Assembly: GCA_028571685.1 (NCBI GenBank)
Contig: CM053141.1
Coordinates: 135,374,833 to 135,438,832 of the forward strand
Direction of reading: 5' to 3'
DNA: 64,000 nt
Source: Heterohyrax brucei
Taxonomy: Eukaryota; Chordata; Mammalia; Hyracoidea; Procaviidae
Positions 1-11,639 of this stretch are shown in pieces. Below the pieces are notes generated by a model. That model was not told the origin of the DNA. It saw only the letters and a list, made by a program, of their open reading frames with translations, and did no database searches. Position 1 is the stretch's first letter; each line of letters opens with the position of its first letter. The translations under genes were made by a program, and so were the position numbers.

Positions 1-862
1 TTGTCTAGAATTACTCCCATGGCTCTGCTCACTCATGAGAAGACTAGAAATTCAATTGCACTTGTATGCCTATGATTACCGAAGAAACAGTATCAGCAAA
101 CACAGTAATCATCACCCTGAAATCATTTCATTGGTGTTTGAACTGAGCTTTAGCAATAAAAAAGTAAAAATAAAAATAAAATAAAGAACCCTTCCTCAAA
201 ATAACAGAGTCAGTAACTACCCATGGAAAGGCTCATTCTTCTGTTTTTCCTATGGCATTGGTTACAAATGAAAGTAGAAACACAACTCCAGTGTCCTTTT
301 GGGAATCTGAACTAATTCAATACATTTGTGTTTTGGTAAGCCCCTATGTTTAGGTGTTGAGAGTTGAAAAATGAATGAGACAACAGTCCTGTCCCTATAG
401 TACTTATCCTCCACTGGAAGAGACAGTCACAGGGCAATGACTATAAGATACATCAGATTGTGTTGAGTAATGGGCCAGAGGGATGAGCATGTGCAATAAG
501 TGTTATCCCACTGCAGAAGGGGAAGTAATTTTATATAGTGGCTTAGTAAGGGCTCATAGAAGAGGAAATATTTGAGATGAACTTGGAAGAATAGAGTTTT
601 GCCAGTAGGAAATGAGTGTTAGGTTATTATTATGAGCAGAACTAACAAAATGGATATATAGCTAAGGGATATAATTTGGAAATTGTGAGCCCAGGATAGT
701 TTCTCATAAGCACTCCTAAGATCAAAAGTGTCAGAAACTTTCAGAATATTTTAAAACTAAATTTCAGGGCCTAGAAAGGCATGGCACAGAATTTGTCCTT
801 TTTTTCCCCCAAAGTTAAGATTCTAATTAAAGTTTTTGAGTAATGATATGATCATACTTGAG
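1..862. other. Unassigned noncoding stretch
   Basis: No gene or clear recent repeat is seen. The part from about 330 to 860 resembles, in wording and order, an old mammal-wide interspersed repeat (a deletion-scarred copy ending near the 'gatatgatcatacttgag' block), and a similar wording recurs at 36300-36620. I cannot name the family with confidence. Open frames here are short and frequently stopped. Confidence 0.3.
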
Positions 863-882
863 TTTTTTTTTTTTTTTTTTTT
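863..882. repeat. Poly-T tract
   Basis: Twenty uninterrupted T residues. They could be the reversed A-tail of a decayed retroposon, but no matching body is recognisable on its right side. Confidence 0.9.
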
Positions 883-2122
883 AAGATACGTGAGGTAAAT
901 AAGTAAAGAATGGGGATAGAAAGAGGACATAAAAAGTTGATTCTAGTCTAAATCAAATAATCAGAGTGCAGAATGGTGGCTAGCTATGGTTACCTTGGTC
1001 AATCATTCTAAAATCCTAAAATGATAATTAATTTCCTAAGATGGAAATTAATGTCAGCCAACAAGACTGTGAAAATGACTAGGTTTATAATGAGCCAATT
1101 CAGCCACCTGTCACAAAGATGCTTGAGATCAAAGATAATTACATATGAGGGCAAAAGGAGGACAAGTAGATTGGTCAACAATATCCTTGAGCCCATTAAA
1201 ACGTTCTAAGCATCCTTCATATTTGAATTGTTTAACATCTTTAGAGGGCTTTTAGATCAAACTCATTCATTTGCCAGATGAAAATACAAGTGTAGAAATA
1301 GTATACAAGGGCCCAGATCACACAGATAGATTTTTAGCAGATCCAGTGCTAAAATCCAAGTCCTATAATAATTGGATTACAGAGTGAAATTTGTTTTATG
1401 CAGAAGTGGTAACTAAAGGACTCTTTATAACTATGTTTCTTTGATGCTTTAAGCTTCACTTGTGAAGAATCAACTTCCTATGACCAATAATACTTTTTTT
1501 CTTTGATTTTGAATAAAGTGGTTTTATGGGGAATCCTTTCATGTGCGTACAGAAGAGAATACATGCACTGAAAGGCTCAAAGAGTAAGAGTTTTGATGGG
1601 TAATGAGGTACAAAACCCTTAATATTTGCTTAAACAATTACCTCTTGATTATTCTGTGATGGAATTTTTGTTTGTTTGTTTGTTTTTAATTTTCAGATTA
1701 TCTGAACTCTGTGTCTGTTTGTAAAAGACAGTTTTAGGATAGAGTGAGAGAGATACTTTCTGAAGTCAGCTCTTCAGTTGTTATCTTGGATAAGACAGGA
1801 TTCTTGCATATACAAGTATCTATGCCTTTATTTTATTTTGTTTTACAAAGAGCTATTGTCTGTAGCATCTGTATACTTCCCTTCATTGAAATGGGACATC
1901 AGAAAATAAAAAAAAAGGATTTCGTCAAATACATTGGTAATTTGATACATACATACATACATATATGTGTGTGTGTGTGTATGTATAGCCATTAACTGGC
2001 ATCATGTGATGCTAAAAACTAGAATGAATGGTAAAATTTACAATGGAGTCATTATGTTTAACCCATGAATCACTAGTATGTTTAAGTATTAATGGCCCAA
2101 AGTTGTTGACAGTAGACTTTAA
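883..2122. other. Unassigned noncoding stretch with two microsatellites
   Basis: AT-rich DNA with no recognised gene. It contains a (TTTG)n run near 1666-1687 and a compound (CATA)n/(TG)n run at 1944-1988. The two longest frames (about 60-83 codons) run through low-complexity sequence and look like chance. Confidence 0.5.
1944..1988. repeat. Compound microsatellite (CATA)n(TG)n
   Basis: Tandem 'cata' units pass directly into alternating TG. Such arrays are usually length-polymorphic. Confidence 0.9.
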
Positions 2123-2306
2123 GGGGAGCCCTCTTTTCTCAACTTGTTGGTCTCTGTAGTGGTTAAGAGCTACAGCTGTTGACCAAAAAGTTGATAGCTC
2201 AAATATACCAGATGCTCCTTGAAAACTTTATGGGACAGTTCTTTGTCCTGTAGGGTCACTGTGAGTCAGAACTGACCTGACAGCAGTGAGTTTGATTTTT
2301 GGTCTC
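2123..2306 (+). mobile_element. AfroSINE copy
   Basis: Starts with a decayed 'ggagccct' head, followed by 'gtagtggttaagagctacag' (tRNA-like A-box region). The body is 'actttatgggacagttct' and the tail 'gggtcactgtgagtcaga' then 'gactgacctgacagcag'-like sequence. The layout matches the other copies in this window. Confidence 0.85.
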
Positions 2307-2329
2307 AATATGTCTACATGTCAATCAAT

Positions 2330-2380
2330 AATAGGGCTGCTATGAGCTGGAACTAAAAATGGCAGCTAACAACAAGAACA
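2330..2380 (+). mobile_element. RTE/AfroSINE-type 3' tail fragment
   Basis: Only the terminal piece is present: 'ggctgctatgagctggaac' followed by 'ggcagctaacaacaag'. This is the RTE-type end, with an 'aacaac' tail, also seen at the end of the RTE fragment at 6040-6348. Confidence 0.55.
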
Positions 2381-4685
2381 TCAATATATCTACCTTCCTT
2401 CCTGGCTAGGCTAGAAAACTTTCGATATCTTCCCTTTTCCTTAAGGAGAAGGAAAAAATCTGGTCTTGACTTTGCAAAGTCTGGACTTTGCCTATAGCTC
2501 AAGTCTCTGCTTGCCTCTGAGGCACTCTGTTCCTCACAGTTTTCTCTCCATTCTTCCAGCAAACTATGCCACTTCCCTCTACAATATCTTTTCACTCATG
2601 CACTTCCCTCTCTTTGAATACTTCTATATCTGGATGGATCTAGCAATCTACAGCAACACTAAGAGGAAGCATCTAATTAAGAACTTCATAAAGATAGTAT
2701 CACTCATTGATAATAACTGAACTGCGCCTTGAAGGGAGAGTTCTGTCACTTCACTAGGTAGCGAATACAACAAAAGCATGACTAAGCATCTAGCTATAAA
2801 TGCCACAACTACCAATAATATATAGTAGTCTCTCATCCACTAAATATTGCTACCTGTGGCTATGAGATAATGTAACTTTAGATTTTATACCAAAAGTTAT
2901 GAACATACTGGCAAACACTTTTAAGAAACTGTTGAGTCTATGTAACATAAAACTTGTGAAAGTCTACAGAGTGACAGTGCCTCAGTGTCACAGTTTCTGA
3001 AACAACTGGAGGAAAATGATAAAACAAAAAAGATTTGCAATGCTCTAAAGCTGTTTAGAGTTTGGGAACTGGATAGCTTCCAGACTCTTACATGTTTTTG
3101 TTTTTCCCTTAACCTCCTATTCTTTAAGAGATCTTAACCTTGTCCACTGTAATTTTGCCAACCACAATACTTTTCAGGGACATAGCTTTTGGGGCAGAAG
3201 CAGAGTTGAGGAGGCTGGGAACATTTTTCCAGATACAACAGCATTTTTTCCAAAAGCAATATGCAAATGTGATATTAAGACTATGATGAAAACATTCCAT
3301 GAAGCTGAGTGAACTATGCCATTGACACCTCGTAACTGAAGGTGTCTATTTTTTACATTCTGGATACTCCACAAATGTTAAACAGATGATAGTGGTGCCT
3401 TCTCCTAATAGCCCAGCCACTTCTCATTCCCTCCCACACCCTGTCTTACTTCTCCTAACATAAAGAACAATCTAAGACTCTGCTGTCTTTGGCACAAGAT
3501 TTTGATAACACCTTGTTATTATGAGAAAAGATCCTTCCTTGGTATGACTGAGGAGAATGTCTCTGTCTTGTTCATTACTGATCCCCCCTTTTCATTCATT
3601 CGTCACCAGATACTGCCTTCCACATTCTCTGCATTGAGAGTGAAGAATTCTCCGTCTCTCCATGTACAGTTGCTCTACAATGACTACAGCACAGTTTCAG
3701 AGACTATATTTCAAGAACTGGTTTCTCAGAGATTTCTGCAATGGTATCTATTTAAAAGCTGAGTTTTTATTTAGAATACCCCTTAAAAATTCTGGCTCAG
3801 CTTCTATATGCTGAGAAACATTCCTCTCTAGTTGCGTATTTTCTGGCTCTATTGGCTATGAGAGACACAGAAGCTGTGAAAAAATTTTTGGTGAAATTTT
3901 GGATAGAGAAATAGCTTCCTCATTGTTCATTCCTAAGAAAACGCCCCAATTTCTGAGAATCACAAATGTTACAATACTTTCTTTCTAATGGATTTAAACC
4001 AGATCTCCTTTTGTACCCTTGATTTCCTAACTGTAACAACCCATAGTTTAGCGCCGTTAGCATTCATGCCCTATATATAGACACTGCAGAGTATATGTTA
4101 CTGAAATAGCTGGATTTATGACACTCAGGAGTTCACCACTTACCCCGCAGCTGTGCTACCATGTAGGGTAAGAGCAATTCATGACACAGGAGTGGTGATA
4201 TCTCTGCCTCCTTGGTTACACAGATTGCTACTTAATCAGGACTTTCTGGGTGAGAAGATAGTTTTGTGCTGTCTGTAAATTTTGTTTACCCAGTCCTATC
4301 TCTGCTTTCTTGGAATGGATTTCTGAAACCTAGCATCCTTTCTTTGTGTGAGACAGGAAATCTGATATGGTAGTGATAAAGAGACAGTGGAGAAAGGCTT
4401 CTTCACATTAGCTCTCTCCCTAAAGCCATTTATGTACATTAGAGTTGCGGAAACATACTGCCATGCTGAAAGCCATGTCAAAAGGAACACAGCCCTGTTT
4501 GGCCATACAATCATGAAGATTGACATAAAGAACTTTTTGCTGTTTGTGTGTAATTTTAATTTTCAAAGGTTAACAAATGGTTTTCCCTGCCTCATTTTTG
4601 TTCTCAAGCTTCTCTGATGAAACCTGCTAGGGATCAATCATGCCAACTTGAATTGACAGTGCCCTAAAAACAATAATAATAAAAC
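2381..4685. other. Unassigned noncoding stretch
   Basis: I see no recognisable gene, RNA gene or repeat family. Several 60-86 codon frames occur on both strands but none resembles a known protein and none has a convincing exon context. Confidence 0.4.
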
Positions 4686-4851
4686 CAACAAAAACCAAAC
4701 TCAGTGCTATTGAGCCAGTTCCAATTCATAGAGATCCTATAAGACAAGTAGAACTGCCCCCTATGGTTTCCAAGGAGCATCTGGCAGCTTCAAACTGCTA
4801 GCCCTTTGGTTAGCAGCTGTATCACTTAACCACTACACCTTCAGGATTTCC
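4686..4851 (-). mobile_element. AfroSINE copy, reversed
   Basis: Reads in reverse as tail ('aaaaccaaactcagtgctat'), body ('tagaactgccccctatgg') and head ('cttaaccactacaccttcag'). It is flanked on the left by an A-rich run, as expected for the reversed 3' end. Confidence 0.88.
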
Positions 4852-4859
4852 AATAACAA

Positions 4860-5454
4860 TAGATGTTATATAACAGAAAATAAGAAGATTCTTAATAATA
4901 GCCTTAGGAGTAGCTCTGGGATAAACTGGTCCCAGAAACTAATAATCAGGCATCATGACTGAAAATCACTACGAAGCCTATTAACCAAAGTCCCAGAATA
5001 GTTGTAGTTAGATCAGAAGAGGATGACCCAGTCGGAAGCTTGGGTCATTCGGCATAAGGCCTTCTGTGAGTTTTCTTGGAATCACTAATACAAGTCAGGG
5101 GGAAGACAGACACCAGAACTTCAAGTCTTGTTTGGCCTGAACAATCACAAAGGACTTCTTGTACTTTGTGTCTAATAGGCTTTACTCTTCAACCATTGCT
5201 GTGCCAAAGCCTGGCTCATGTGGTATGTCATGCACAGCAATTACATTAGGTAATAAACTCCATTTCCCTTGATGCACCCTCCCCTAATCTCCAGTAGTGA
5301 CATTGCCCCTAGAGAATGTCTAGGCTCTTGTATTTATAGAAAGACCCTCTGTTCAGAAAGCTGATGATTCATTTAATTCCAGTGAATAGCTATTAGAGAT
5401 ATATAAACACATCTCTCCAAACTTCCTAAACAAGCACGGCCTACCTTCACCACT
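4860..5454. other. Unassigned noncoding stretch
   Basis: Nothing recognised. There are no long frames and no repeat signature. Confidence 0.4.
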
Positions 5455-5552
5455 CATGGCAACCCCAGGGGCCAGGGTAGAACTAAGCCCCCCCCCCCAG
5501 ATTCAAGGACTCGGAGTTGGATCCGACTCGACGGCACTTGGCTTTTGGCACC
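5455..5552. mobile_element. Chimeric AfroSINE fragment, two orientations
   Basis: The left half reads as a reversed SINE body ('catggcaaccccaggggcc', 'gggtagaact'), then a run of C residues. The right half reads forward as a SINE tail ('ggatccgactcgacggcac', 'ttggcttttgg'). Compare 12411-12465, where the tail and the 'ggcgaccctaggggcc' segment lie in one orientation. The copy appears to have been broken and partly inverted. Confidence 0.6.
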
Positions 5553-5694
5553 TTCACCACTTCCTGTCTTTTCCCAGGAAAATTTAGCCCAGAGAAGGCC
5601 AAAAAAGAGAAGAGCTAATGACTTTATGTGATTAAAGAAATATATGTAATAGAATATATAAGGAACCCTGGTAAGAGCACCAGTGCCCAGTTCC

Positions 5695-6017
5695 AGCTGC
5701 TGTTTGAGTGTATCTACGTCACAGTGACTCCACGCACCACAGAACAAAGTGCTGCCCAGTCCTACGTCATTCCCATGACTGGTTATAAATCAGCTTGCTG
5801 TGATTTGTAGGGTTTTCACTGACTCATTATTAGAAGCAGATCTTTAGGCCTTTCTTCCCAGTCTGTCTTAGTCTGAAAAATCTGCTGAAACCTATTCAAC
5901 CTCAGAGCAAAATGTAAACAATCACACATGGGTGGTAGCTGCCCACGAAGTCCACTGGCTGGGAATAGAACCTGTGGCTCCTACATGGAAGGTGGGAATT
6001 TTACCACTGAACCACTG
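5695..6017 (-). mobile_element. tRNA-Gly-headed SINE with RTE-type tail
   Basis: Reading the minus strand, the head (about 6017 to 5930) resembles tRNA-Gly. It has an A-box-like 'tggttcagtggtaaaatt' and a B-box-like 'ggttctattcc'. The body contains 'actaagacagactgggaag' and 'ggcctaaagatctgcttc'. The left end (about 5700-5760) carries a decayed RTE-like terminus ('cagtgactccacgcaccac', 'agaacaaagtgctgccc'). This SINE class differs from the common AfroSINE head found elsewhere in the window. RNA polymerase III transcription and RTE-machinery mobilisation are inferred from this structure. Confidence 0.72.
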
Positions 6018-6039
6018 ATGTCCTCAGGATATGTGTACT

Positions 6040-6348
6040 GTCTTGAAAGAAGTACAGCCATATTGCTCCTTAGAAGAAAGGATGGTAAGACTACATATGA
6101 CATACTTTGGACATGTTGTCAGGAGAGATCAATCACTGGAGAGAGACATCATGCTTGGTTAAAGCAGAGGGGCAGTGCAAAAGAGGAAGACCGTCAATGA
6201 GATGAATGGACACAATGGCTTCAGCAATGGGCTCCAGCATAGCAATGATTGTGAGGACAGCATAGGGAAGGCAGTGCTTGGTTCTGTTGTATGGAGGGTT
6301 GCTATGAGTTGAAACTGACTTGATGGTACTTAACAACATTATATACAT
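6040..6348 (+). mobile_element. RTE LINE 3'-terminal fragment
   Basis: Contains the C-terminal coding end and 3' end of an RTE element. The coding part reads roughly 'yfghvvrrdqs' from 'tactttggacatgttgtcag'. It then runs through 'aaaagaggaagaccgtcaat' and 'gggttgctatgagttgaaac' to the terminal 'cttaacaac' motif. It is 5' truncated. The end is the same type carried by the SINEs, supporting an RTE-SINE partnership. Confidence 0.8.
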
Positions 6349-6352
6349 AAAA

Positions 6353-6510
6353 ACAAACCCATTACCCTTAAGTCAGCTCAAACCTCTAACAACCCTATAG
6401 AACAGGGCAGAACTGCCCCACAGAGTTTACAAGAAGTAGCTGGTGTATTAGGACTGCCTGCCTTTTGGTTTGCAACTGAGCTCTTAACCAGTGTACCACC
6501 AAGGCTCCCA
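6353..6510 (-). mobile_element. AfroSINE copy, reversed
   Basis: Tail 'aacaaacccattaccctta', body 'gggcagaactgccccacaga' and head 'gctcttaaccagtgtaccac' followed by 'caaggctccc' all read in reverse. Confidence 0.88.
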
Positions 6511-7949
6511 TATAGATACACATATATATATTTATGTTTATAAGGACATATATATAACAGCAGATATTACTTGTCACCCTTAAGGTGGTAGGGAAATAAA
6601 GACAATAAAAAAAATTGGAAACACATGCATATATTTGGAAAAGTCTAGTCGGCAGGGAGAGTTCACCCATAATCTGGCCATCCCAGGCGACATTGCACTT
6701 ATGAATCTAGAGGTCATTCCTTTCCAAACTGAGCTGTCTCAGGCTCCCCAGAATCTCTTACAGGGCTGAACACTTCCATCCAGGAGCTCTCCCTGTGACC
6801 AGCCCCTACCTCACTGCAGATTGCAACATGGATTTTGTGTTGCCCTGAATTTATTCAGATGTAAGTATAAAACTGATGGCAGTTGGAGAAGGTCAGTATT
6901 ACATATTCATTTTATTTTAAATAATTGATGATGTTTCCTGTATCTGCTTACATTAATTGCTCTTGGGTGTTAGAAAATGGCTCAGTGAGTTGCCTTTTAA
7001 TGTGTTTCTTCAGAAGGACAGCGTGGCTGCTCTTTAGAATACTAAAAGTAGCATGTACTATGTAGGACTTTCTAACTGGAGGTTAATAAAGGAGAATTGA
7101 ACACACGCACTGGGAGCCTCTATTTTGTGGAGAAGAATGCATCTAACCATACACCCAAGGATTTGAGAAAAGATTTTATTCAACAAAACATACATTTCAC
7201 CCAGGTTGTCCTGCTCGGATGTGGCAGTGGAAACCAATTTGATATTTTCTGAAGTACTGACACTAATAACAGAGTATGAAACACAAAGTCATTTTTCACC
7301 ATCAGTCCACAGGGAGATATTTTTGATCAAGCACAACCCACTAGTATTTTTTCAAAGAATGCCTAGCCTTCCAAAGGCAGGGGATGTTATTCAAAGAAAC
7401 AATAACCTGATCAAACATATGAAAGAGCCAGGTTCTCGCAACAGTGTCGATTCTGCTGCTTTTTAATATGAATTGCCTCACTTACAGTCATACATGAAAA
7501 GGTCTGTTAGTCTTGTTTTCAGGTTATTTTTAAGGAGAGTTAGGCAATCAACACAGCTGGTTCTAAGTCACAGCATCATTTGTTCATGGGGCATCAATGC
7601 TTCTATGAAGTGTATTCATGAAATGTATTTATCCGCTCAGAGAAGATCAAGGAGCCAACTTCTGAAATGCTCTTCTGTGATGTGTGCTTCCAAAGTGGAG
7701 CACTAATCAAATCCAAATGTATTCAACTGAGAGTCAAACTGAATCTCAGAAGCTGTTGGGGAAAAGGCTGGTGGCTCTGGGGAATGGCTTTAAGAGGAAG
7801 CAGGTTATCTTTGCAGTGTCACCCTCTAGTCACAATCTGTATGACTGGCTAGGTCCACCCTTAGCAGCCTCCAACCCCTCTAGGAAGGGAAGGACTTTAG
7901 GGAAGTCTGTCTTCTTCCTGTTTCATTCTTTAAGTTTGTAGGTTACACA
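6511..7949. other. Repeat-poor unassigned stretch
   Basis: No interspersed repeat is recognised. Several overlapping 60-86 codon frames lie at 7206-7941, but frames on the same strand overlap each other and none resembles a known protein. This may be the left part of a conserved noncoding domain. Confidence 0.4.
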
Positions 7950-9130
7950 GAAGGAGGTCCAAGAGAGTCCTGAAGAACATTCAACTTTTATCATCTATAA
8001 TTTCTAAATTTTCAACAAGACAGCAGCTATAATCCAAAGAGCTTTGTTGCCTATCTAAGTTTTTGATAGATTAGGAAGCAGGATGTTTTCCTAACCATTA
8101 TTTTAAGCCATAACCAAAGGATTAACTCGGCCAAGTTAAACATCCAGACTGTATTAGGTACCTTACATCATATTGACCTACACAATCAGTTACATGTGTG
8201 CAAGATATTTGAGCAACATTCAGAGGTACAGTTAGGTGTGTAACTGTGTGCAGACACAAACACACAGAGCAAGTCAATACACCAGCTGTTCAGCATTATT
8301 TACAATATATTGGCACCACTGCTGACCTAAAGAGCTAAAGAAAATAGCAGGCCATATTTTCAGCTTAATAAAACCCTGTAGTAGGGAGCCCTTTATGAAC
8401 AATTATAAGCATTTGCTGGAAATACATTTGCTGATTTAACAAACTGGGTAGGACAAATGTTTAACATGCTGTTGTAATGACGCTCAGATGCTTTTCTTAG
8501 CATTCGTTGATCTGAGATAATGTGTCCTTCCCCAATCACGCTACAAAGAAGACTTGGAAATAAATAAATAAATAGATGTAATGTGATACATTTTCACAAT
8601 AGCAGAGCTGCTGACTGCCCCTGACAGATGGGGGGAAAAAAAGTCAATATGATGTCTGAGACAGCCCAGGCTCTGCACTGCAGAATAAATTACATGATTC
8701 GCTGAATGCCTGGGTTTCTCTCAGACATACAAAAAAATTGGAAAGATAAAAGCTTGCATTGGCTTCAGATGATATTTACTGCTTGATGGATTTACTAGCA
8801 GCCCCAGTACAGTCATACTGTATTGAATTATTGGCCTCTATTTAGCTGTGTGTCTGTCGGCGCTTGAGTGTCCATTTAAGCGTAAGTGAGCTGGAGGCCC
8901 GCCAAGCTTCTCGGAGGCTCTGGGCACAGAGCAGGACGTGAGCTAATGGCCACCAGCTTGAATAACACGGAGCTTGGGGACATCAGGGGAGGCAACAAAG
9001 CCCAGCCTACAAAGTATTTCCTTATCAATATTAATGCCAAAATAAATATTAATAGAGGCTGCCTGGCACACCGTTTTTGAATGTGCTTGTTTTCTTTGTA
9101 TTTTAACACAAATGGCTAGAAATGACTGTG
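7950..9130. promoter_or_regulatory. Candidate conserved noncoding (enhancer-like) region
   Basis: No repeat is recognised. The sequence has balanced composition and many homeodomain- or forkhead-compatible words, such as 'attaatgccaaaataaat', 'gctgatttaacaaac' and 'ccatttaagcg', plus the E-box-like 'cagatgg'. Frames are short and frequently stopped. This pattern is typical of conserved noncoding elements near developmental genes, but conservation cannot be measured from one sequence. Confidence 0.35.
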
Positions 9131-9864
9131 TGATTTCCCTTTCTCTCTGTCTTTCTTGCTCTGATTCTAAGGAGGAGGTTGGAAAAGACCACTAGCTTTA
9201 CTACTACCCATTGTCCCTGCAGCAGAGTTTCTATAAGGCGAAGGAGGCAAATGAAACACTGGCTTTAACAGCTTCTAATAAAATAGGTGATTAGAATAGA
9301 AATATACAGTACAACAGCTATTGTTATGGCTGCTTTATTACAGTGTGCTACGGCCATGCAGTTGTGAAGTAGTGTTTTAGGTCCCAAGAACCTGTTAGGG
9401 AAATCACATTGTTATCAACACTTCCCAAAGCGGCACAGGTGCGTTGGGTGTGTGGTGGGCAAGGAAGAGCGCTCGTGCTTAAGGCATTCGGTTGAGCTTC
9501 CCGGAGCATAAAGTGCTAGTGAACTGGCATTTTGCACACCAAGTACACGGACTGAGGAAGTGAGGGTAAGCAGAGGAAATGGGGCAGTGCAAGAGTGGGT
9601 CAGGATCTGATGATTATTCATAGGCCAATAGCTATCTGAGAGAAAGACCAGAGAACAGTTATTTCTCAGGGCTCCATAATGAGATCCGCAGTGAGAGTTC
9701 TCCCACATCTGTGCAGGTGAGCTGCTTCCATTAGCAGCACCAAGAGACCAAATGCTCTGGGAAGATGCACGTGGAACCTGCCAGACAACTGAGGGCAAGG
9801 TCAGCTCGAAGAGGGGTCTTGCTGCCCGGGCAGGGCACACACAGGGGGCAGAAACAGGCTACAT
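9131..9864. other. Unassigned stretch with a 141-codon minus-strand frame
   Basis: The frame at 9415-9840 on the minus strand is one of the longest not explained by a transposon. It is rich in Ser, Leu and Pro, shows no domain, membrane segment or motif I recognise, and has no visible splice or promoter context. I regard it as a chance frame in GC-richer DNA. Confidence 0.4.
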
Positions 9865-9975
9865 GTGAACCATGCCTACTTGCCATGTAACCGTGGACCA
9901 GTCACTTGATTTCTTTGAATCCTTCTTTTCTAGCCTGTAAAAAGCTGATGATTTCATGGTAGTTAATGATGCCAA
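9865..9975 (+). mobile_element. MIR-like SINE fragment
   Basis: Core wording 'accgtggaccagtcacttga' followed by a pyrimidine-rich block and 'tagcctgtaaaaagctgatg' matches the order of a MIR core. The copy is heavily decayed. Confidence 0.42.
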
Positions 9976-10094
9976 CCCTTCCTATTATGCAAGGTTTTTG
10001 TTGGATTGACGGAGCACGAGCAATGAAAAGAGACATGTTGTTACACCACTTTATATCTCCTAAAGCTCACCACTTTATACCTGACACCCACTCA

Positions 10095-10215
10095 TTCAAT
10101 CCTCTTCAGAGCATAGTGGTATCAGTCTCGCTGTCTCCATTTAGAGAAGAAGAATGATGCATAACGGCTTAATACAGGTCACACTTCAAGGTCACAGAGA
10201 TGCCAATACTTAACC
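10095..10215 (-). mobile_element. MIR-like SINE fragment, reversed
   Basis: Wording such as 'ctccatttagagaagaagaa' followed by 'aggtcacacttcaaggtcac' follows the reversed MIR core (fraction of 'gaggaaactgag … aaggtcacaca'). It is old and partial. Confidence 0.42.
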
Positions 10216-11058
10216 CCACCTACCCCTCAGGTACTCTTTCTGGGCTGTAAAGCAGGACTGACACTGACCTTCTCTGCCTGTGGGCAGCAGGATTGGGCAT
10301 ATCTCAAGGCTGGGATCCTGTGGACCTGCAAGTGCACCACTGTCCTGAACTGGACTTGCTGTAGTGTCCTCGAAGGATGCAGGTTCCCTGTCCATCTCCA
10401 GCACAGACCCATTTCTGCAACATGGTCCTGGGAGCCGGTGAGCTTTGGTAGGCTAGTCAGGGAATCCTAATGCCCCCAATATTCCCAACAGCTTGGATGA
10501 AATTGTTTAGCTGGCAGCAGGCAGAGTGGGCTGCACAGAGGCAGAAAGCGTGGTGGCAAAGGCCACAGATGACAGAGTTGGTCAGTTTTCAGTGGGGCTG
10601 CCCTTCTCTGCAGTCAGCTCACAGCAACATTTATGCCAGGCTGACCAATTCTGCCCAAGAATACTTGAATCTACCTTTTATATTGCTTTCTAAGAACAAA
10701 AGGATTCAAGCAAATAGAAATAACCAGTATAATGTAGACTTGACATTAATGAATAGTAATTGTTATTTTCATCTGGGTACTTGACATGTTTCATCCCACT
10801 AAACCAAGAGAATAGTTCTGTAAATAATTGGAGTTGTTTCCAGTTTCCACAGGCAAGTTAATTGCTGTTCCAAGAGGTTAATCACTGCTCATCCGGTTAG
10901 TCAGGAGGTAAGGCGAGCTTCAAAGCCCAGATTTCCCTATCAAATGCCCAGCAGACCTGGTGCTTTTCTTGGGGGACAGTCCTGATGGAATGATGTGAGA
11001 GTATGTGATATATTTTAGAAATATGTCATGAAAAGTTTTAACTTTTTCTAATGATACT
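10216..11058. other. Unassigned noncoding stretch
   Basis: Nothing recognised. Frames of 60-104 codons overlap on both strands and have no family resemblance. 'atact' at 11054-11058 is the left member of the possible target-site duplication of the neighbouring LTR. Confidence 0.4.
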
Positions 11059-11535
11059 TGTCATGGATTGAACTGTATGCCCCCCAAAATCCGTGTAGCA
11101 ATTTAGCTAGGCCACGATTTCTGATGTTGTGTGGTGTCCTCCTTGTTGTAATCCTGCCTCTCTGATGCTAATGGGCAGCTGTTGTGTTAGTGGCACAGGA
11201 CTCAGTGTATAAAATTGTTTCGTGCGTTGAGGCAGTCTCTTGAGATATAAAGGAAAGAAGCTAGCAGAGAGATCCGGGAACTTCATGCAAGCAGCACCAG
11301 GAGTAGGGCGTGTCTTTCAGCTCTGAGGTTCCTGCACCAAGATTCTCCATGACCAAAGAAGGATGCTATACAGGGACTTTCCTCCAGAGCTGACAAGGAG
11401 GAAAAGCCTTCCCCTGGACCAGACTTCCTGAATTCAGACTTACTGACTACTGGACTGTATAAGAATAAACATTTCTCTTTTTAAAGCCATCTACTCATAC
11501 TATTTCTGTTAAAGCAGTACTAGATGACTGATACT
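11059..11535 (+). mobile_element. Solo LTR of ERVL-MaLR type
   Basis: Begins 'tgtcatggattgaactgtat' and ends with the MaLR-type 3' end 'gcagtactagatgact'. Between them lie a 'agaataaacatttctcttt' polyadenylation region and 'aaagccatctactcatac'. The word 'atact' occurs just before the LTR (11054-11058) and at its right edge (11531-11535), compatible with a 5-bp target-site duplication, although the right one overlaps the expected LTR end. No internal sequence is attached, so this is a solo LTR. MaLR elements are non-coding relatives of endogenous retroviruses. Confidence 0.8.
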
Positions 11536-11639
11536 TTCTAGAAGGGAGAAAATAATGGCAATTATTTGTATTTAACCCACATGGTGTTGAGAATTTTTTC
11601 TAAAAGCCCAAAGTGATCTGGTGAAACGTCAAGTAAGCA

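Noticed and set aside
1008-1209. Overlapping 62-codon frames on both strands
   Set aside because: Short, AT-driven, mutually antisense frames with no motif.
5925-6017. tRNA-Gly-like sequence as a functional tRNA gene
   Set aside because: Boxes are degenerate, the sequence continues into a SINE body with an RTE-like tail, and no intact acceptor stem is formed.
9415-9840. 141-codon minus-strand frame as a possible gene
   Set aside because: Low-information composition (Ser/Leu/Pro-rich), no domain, no start or splice context, and it lies in GC-richer noncoding DNA where long frames occur by chance.
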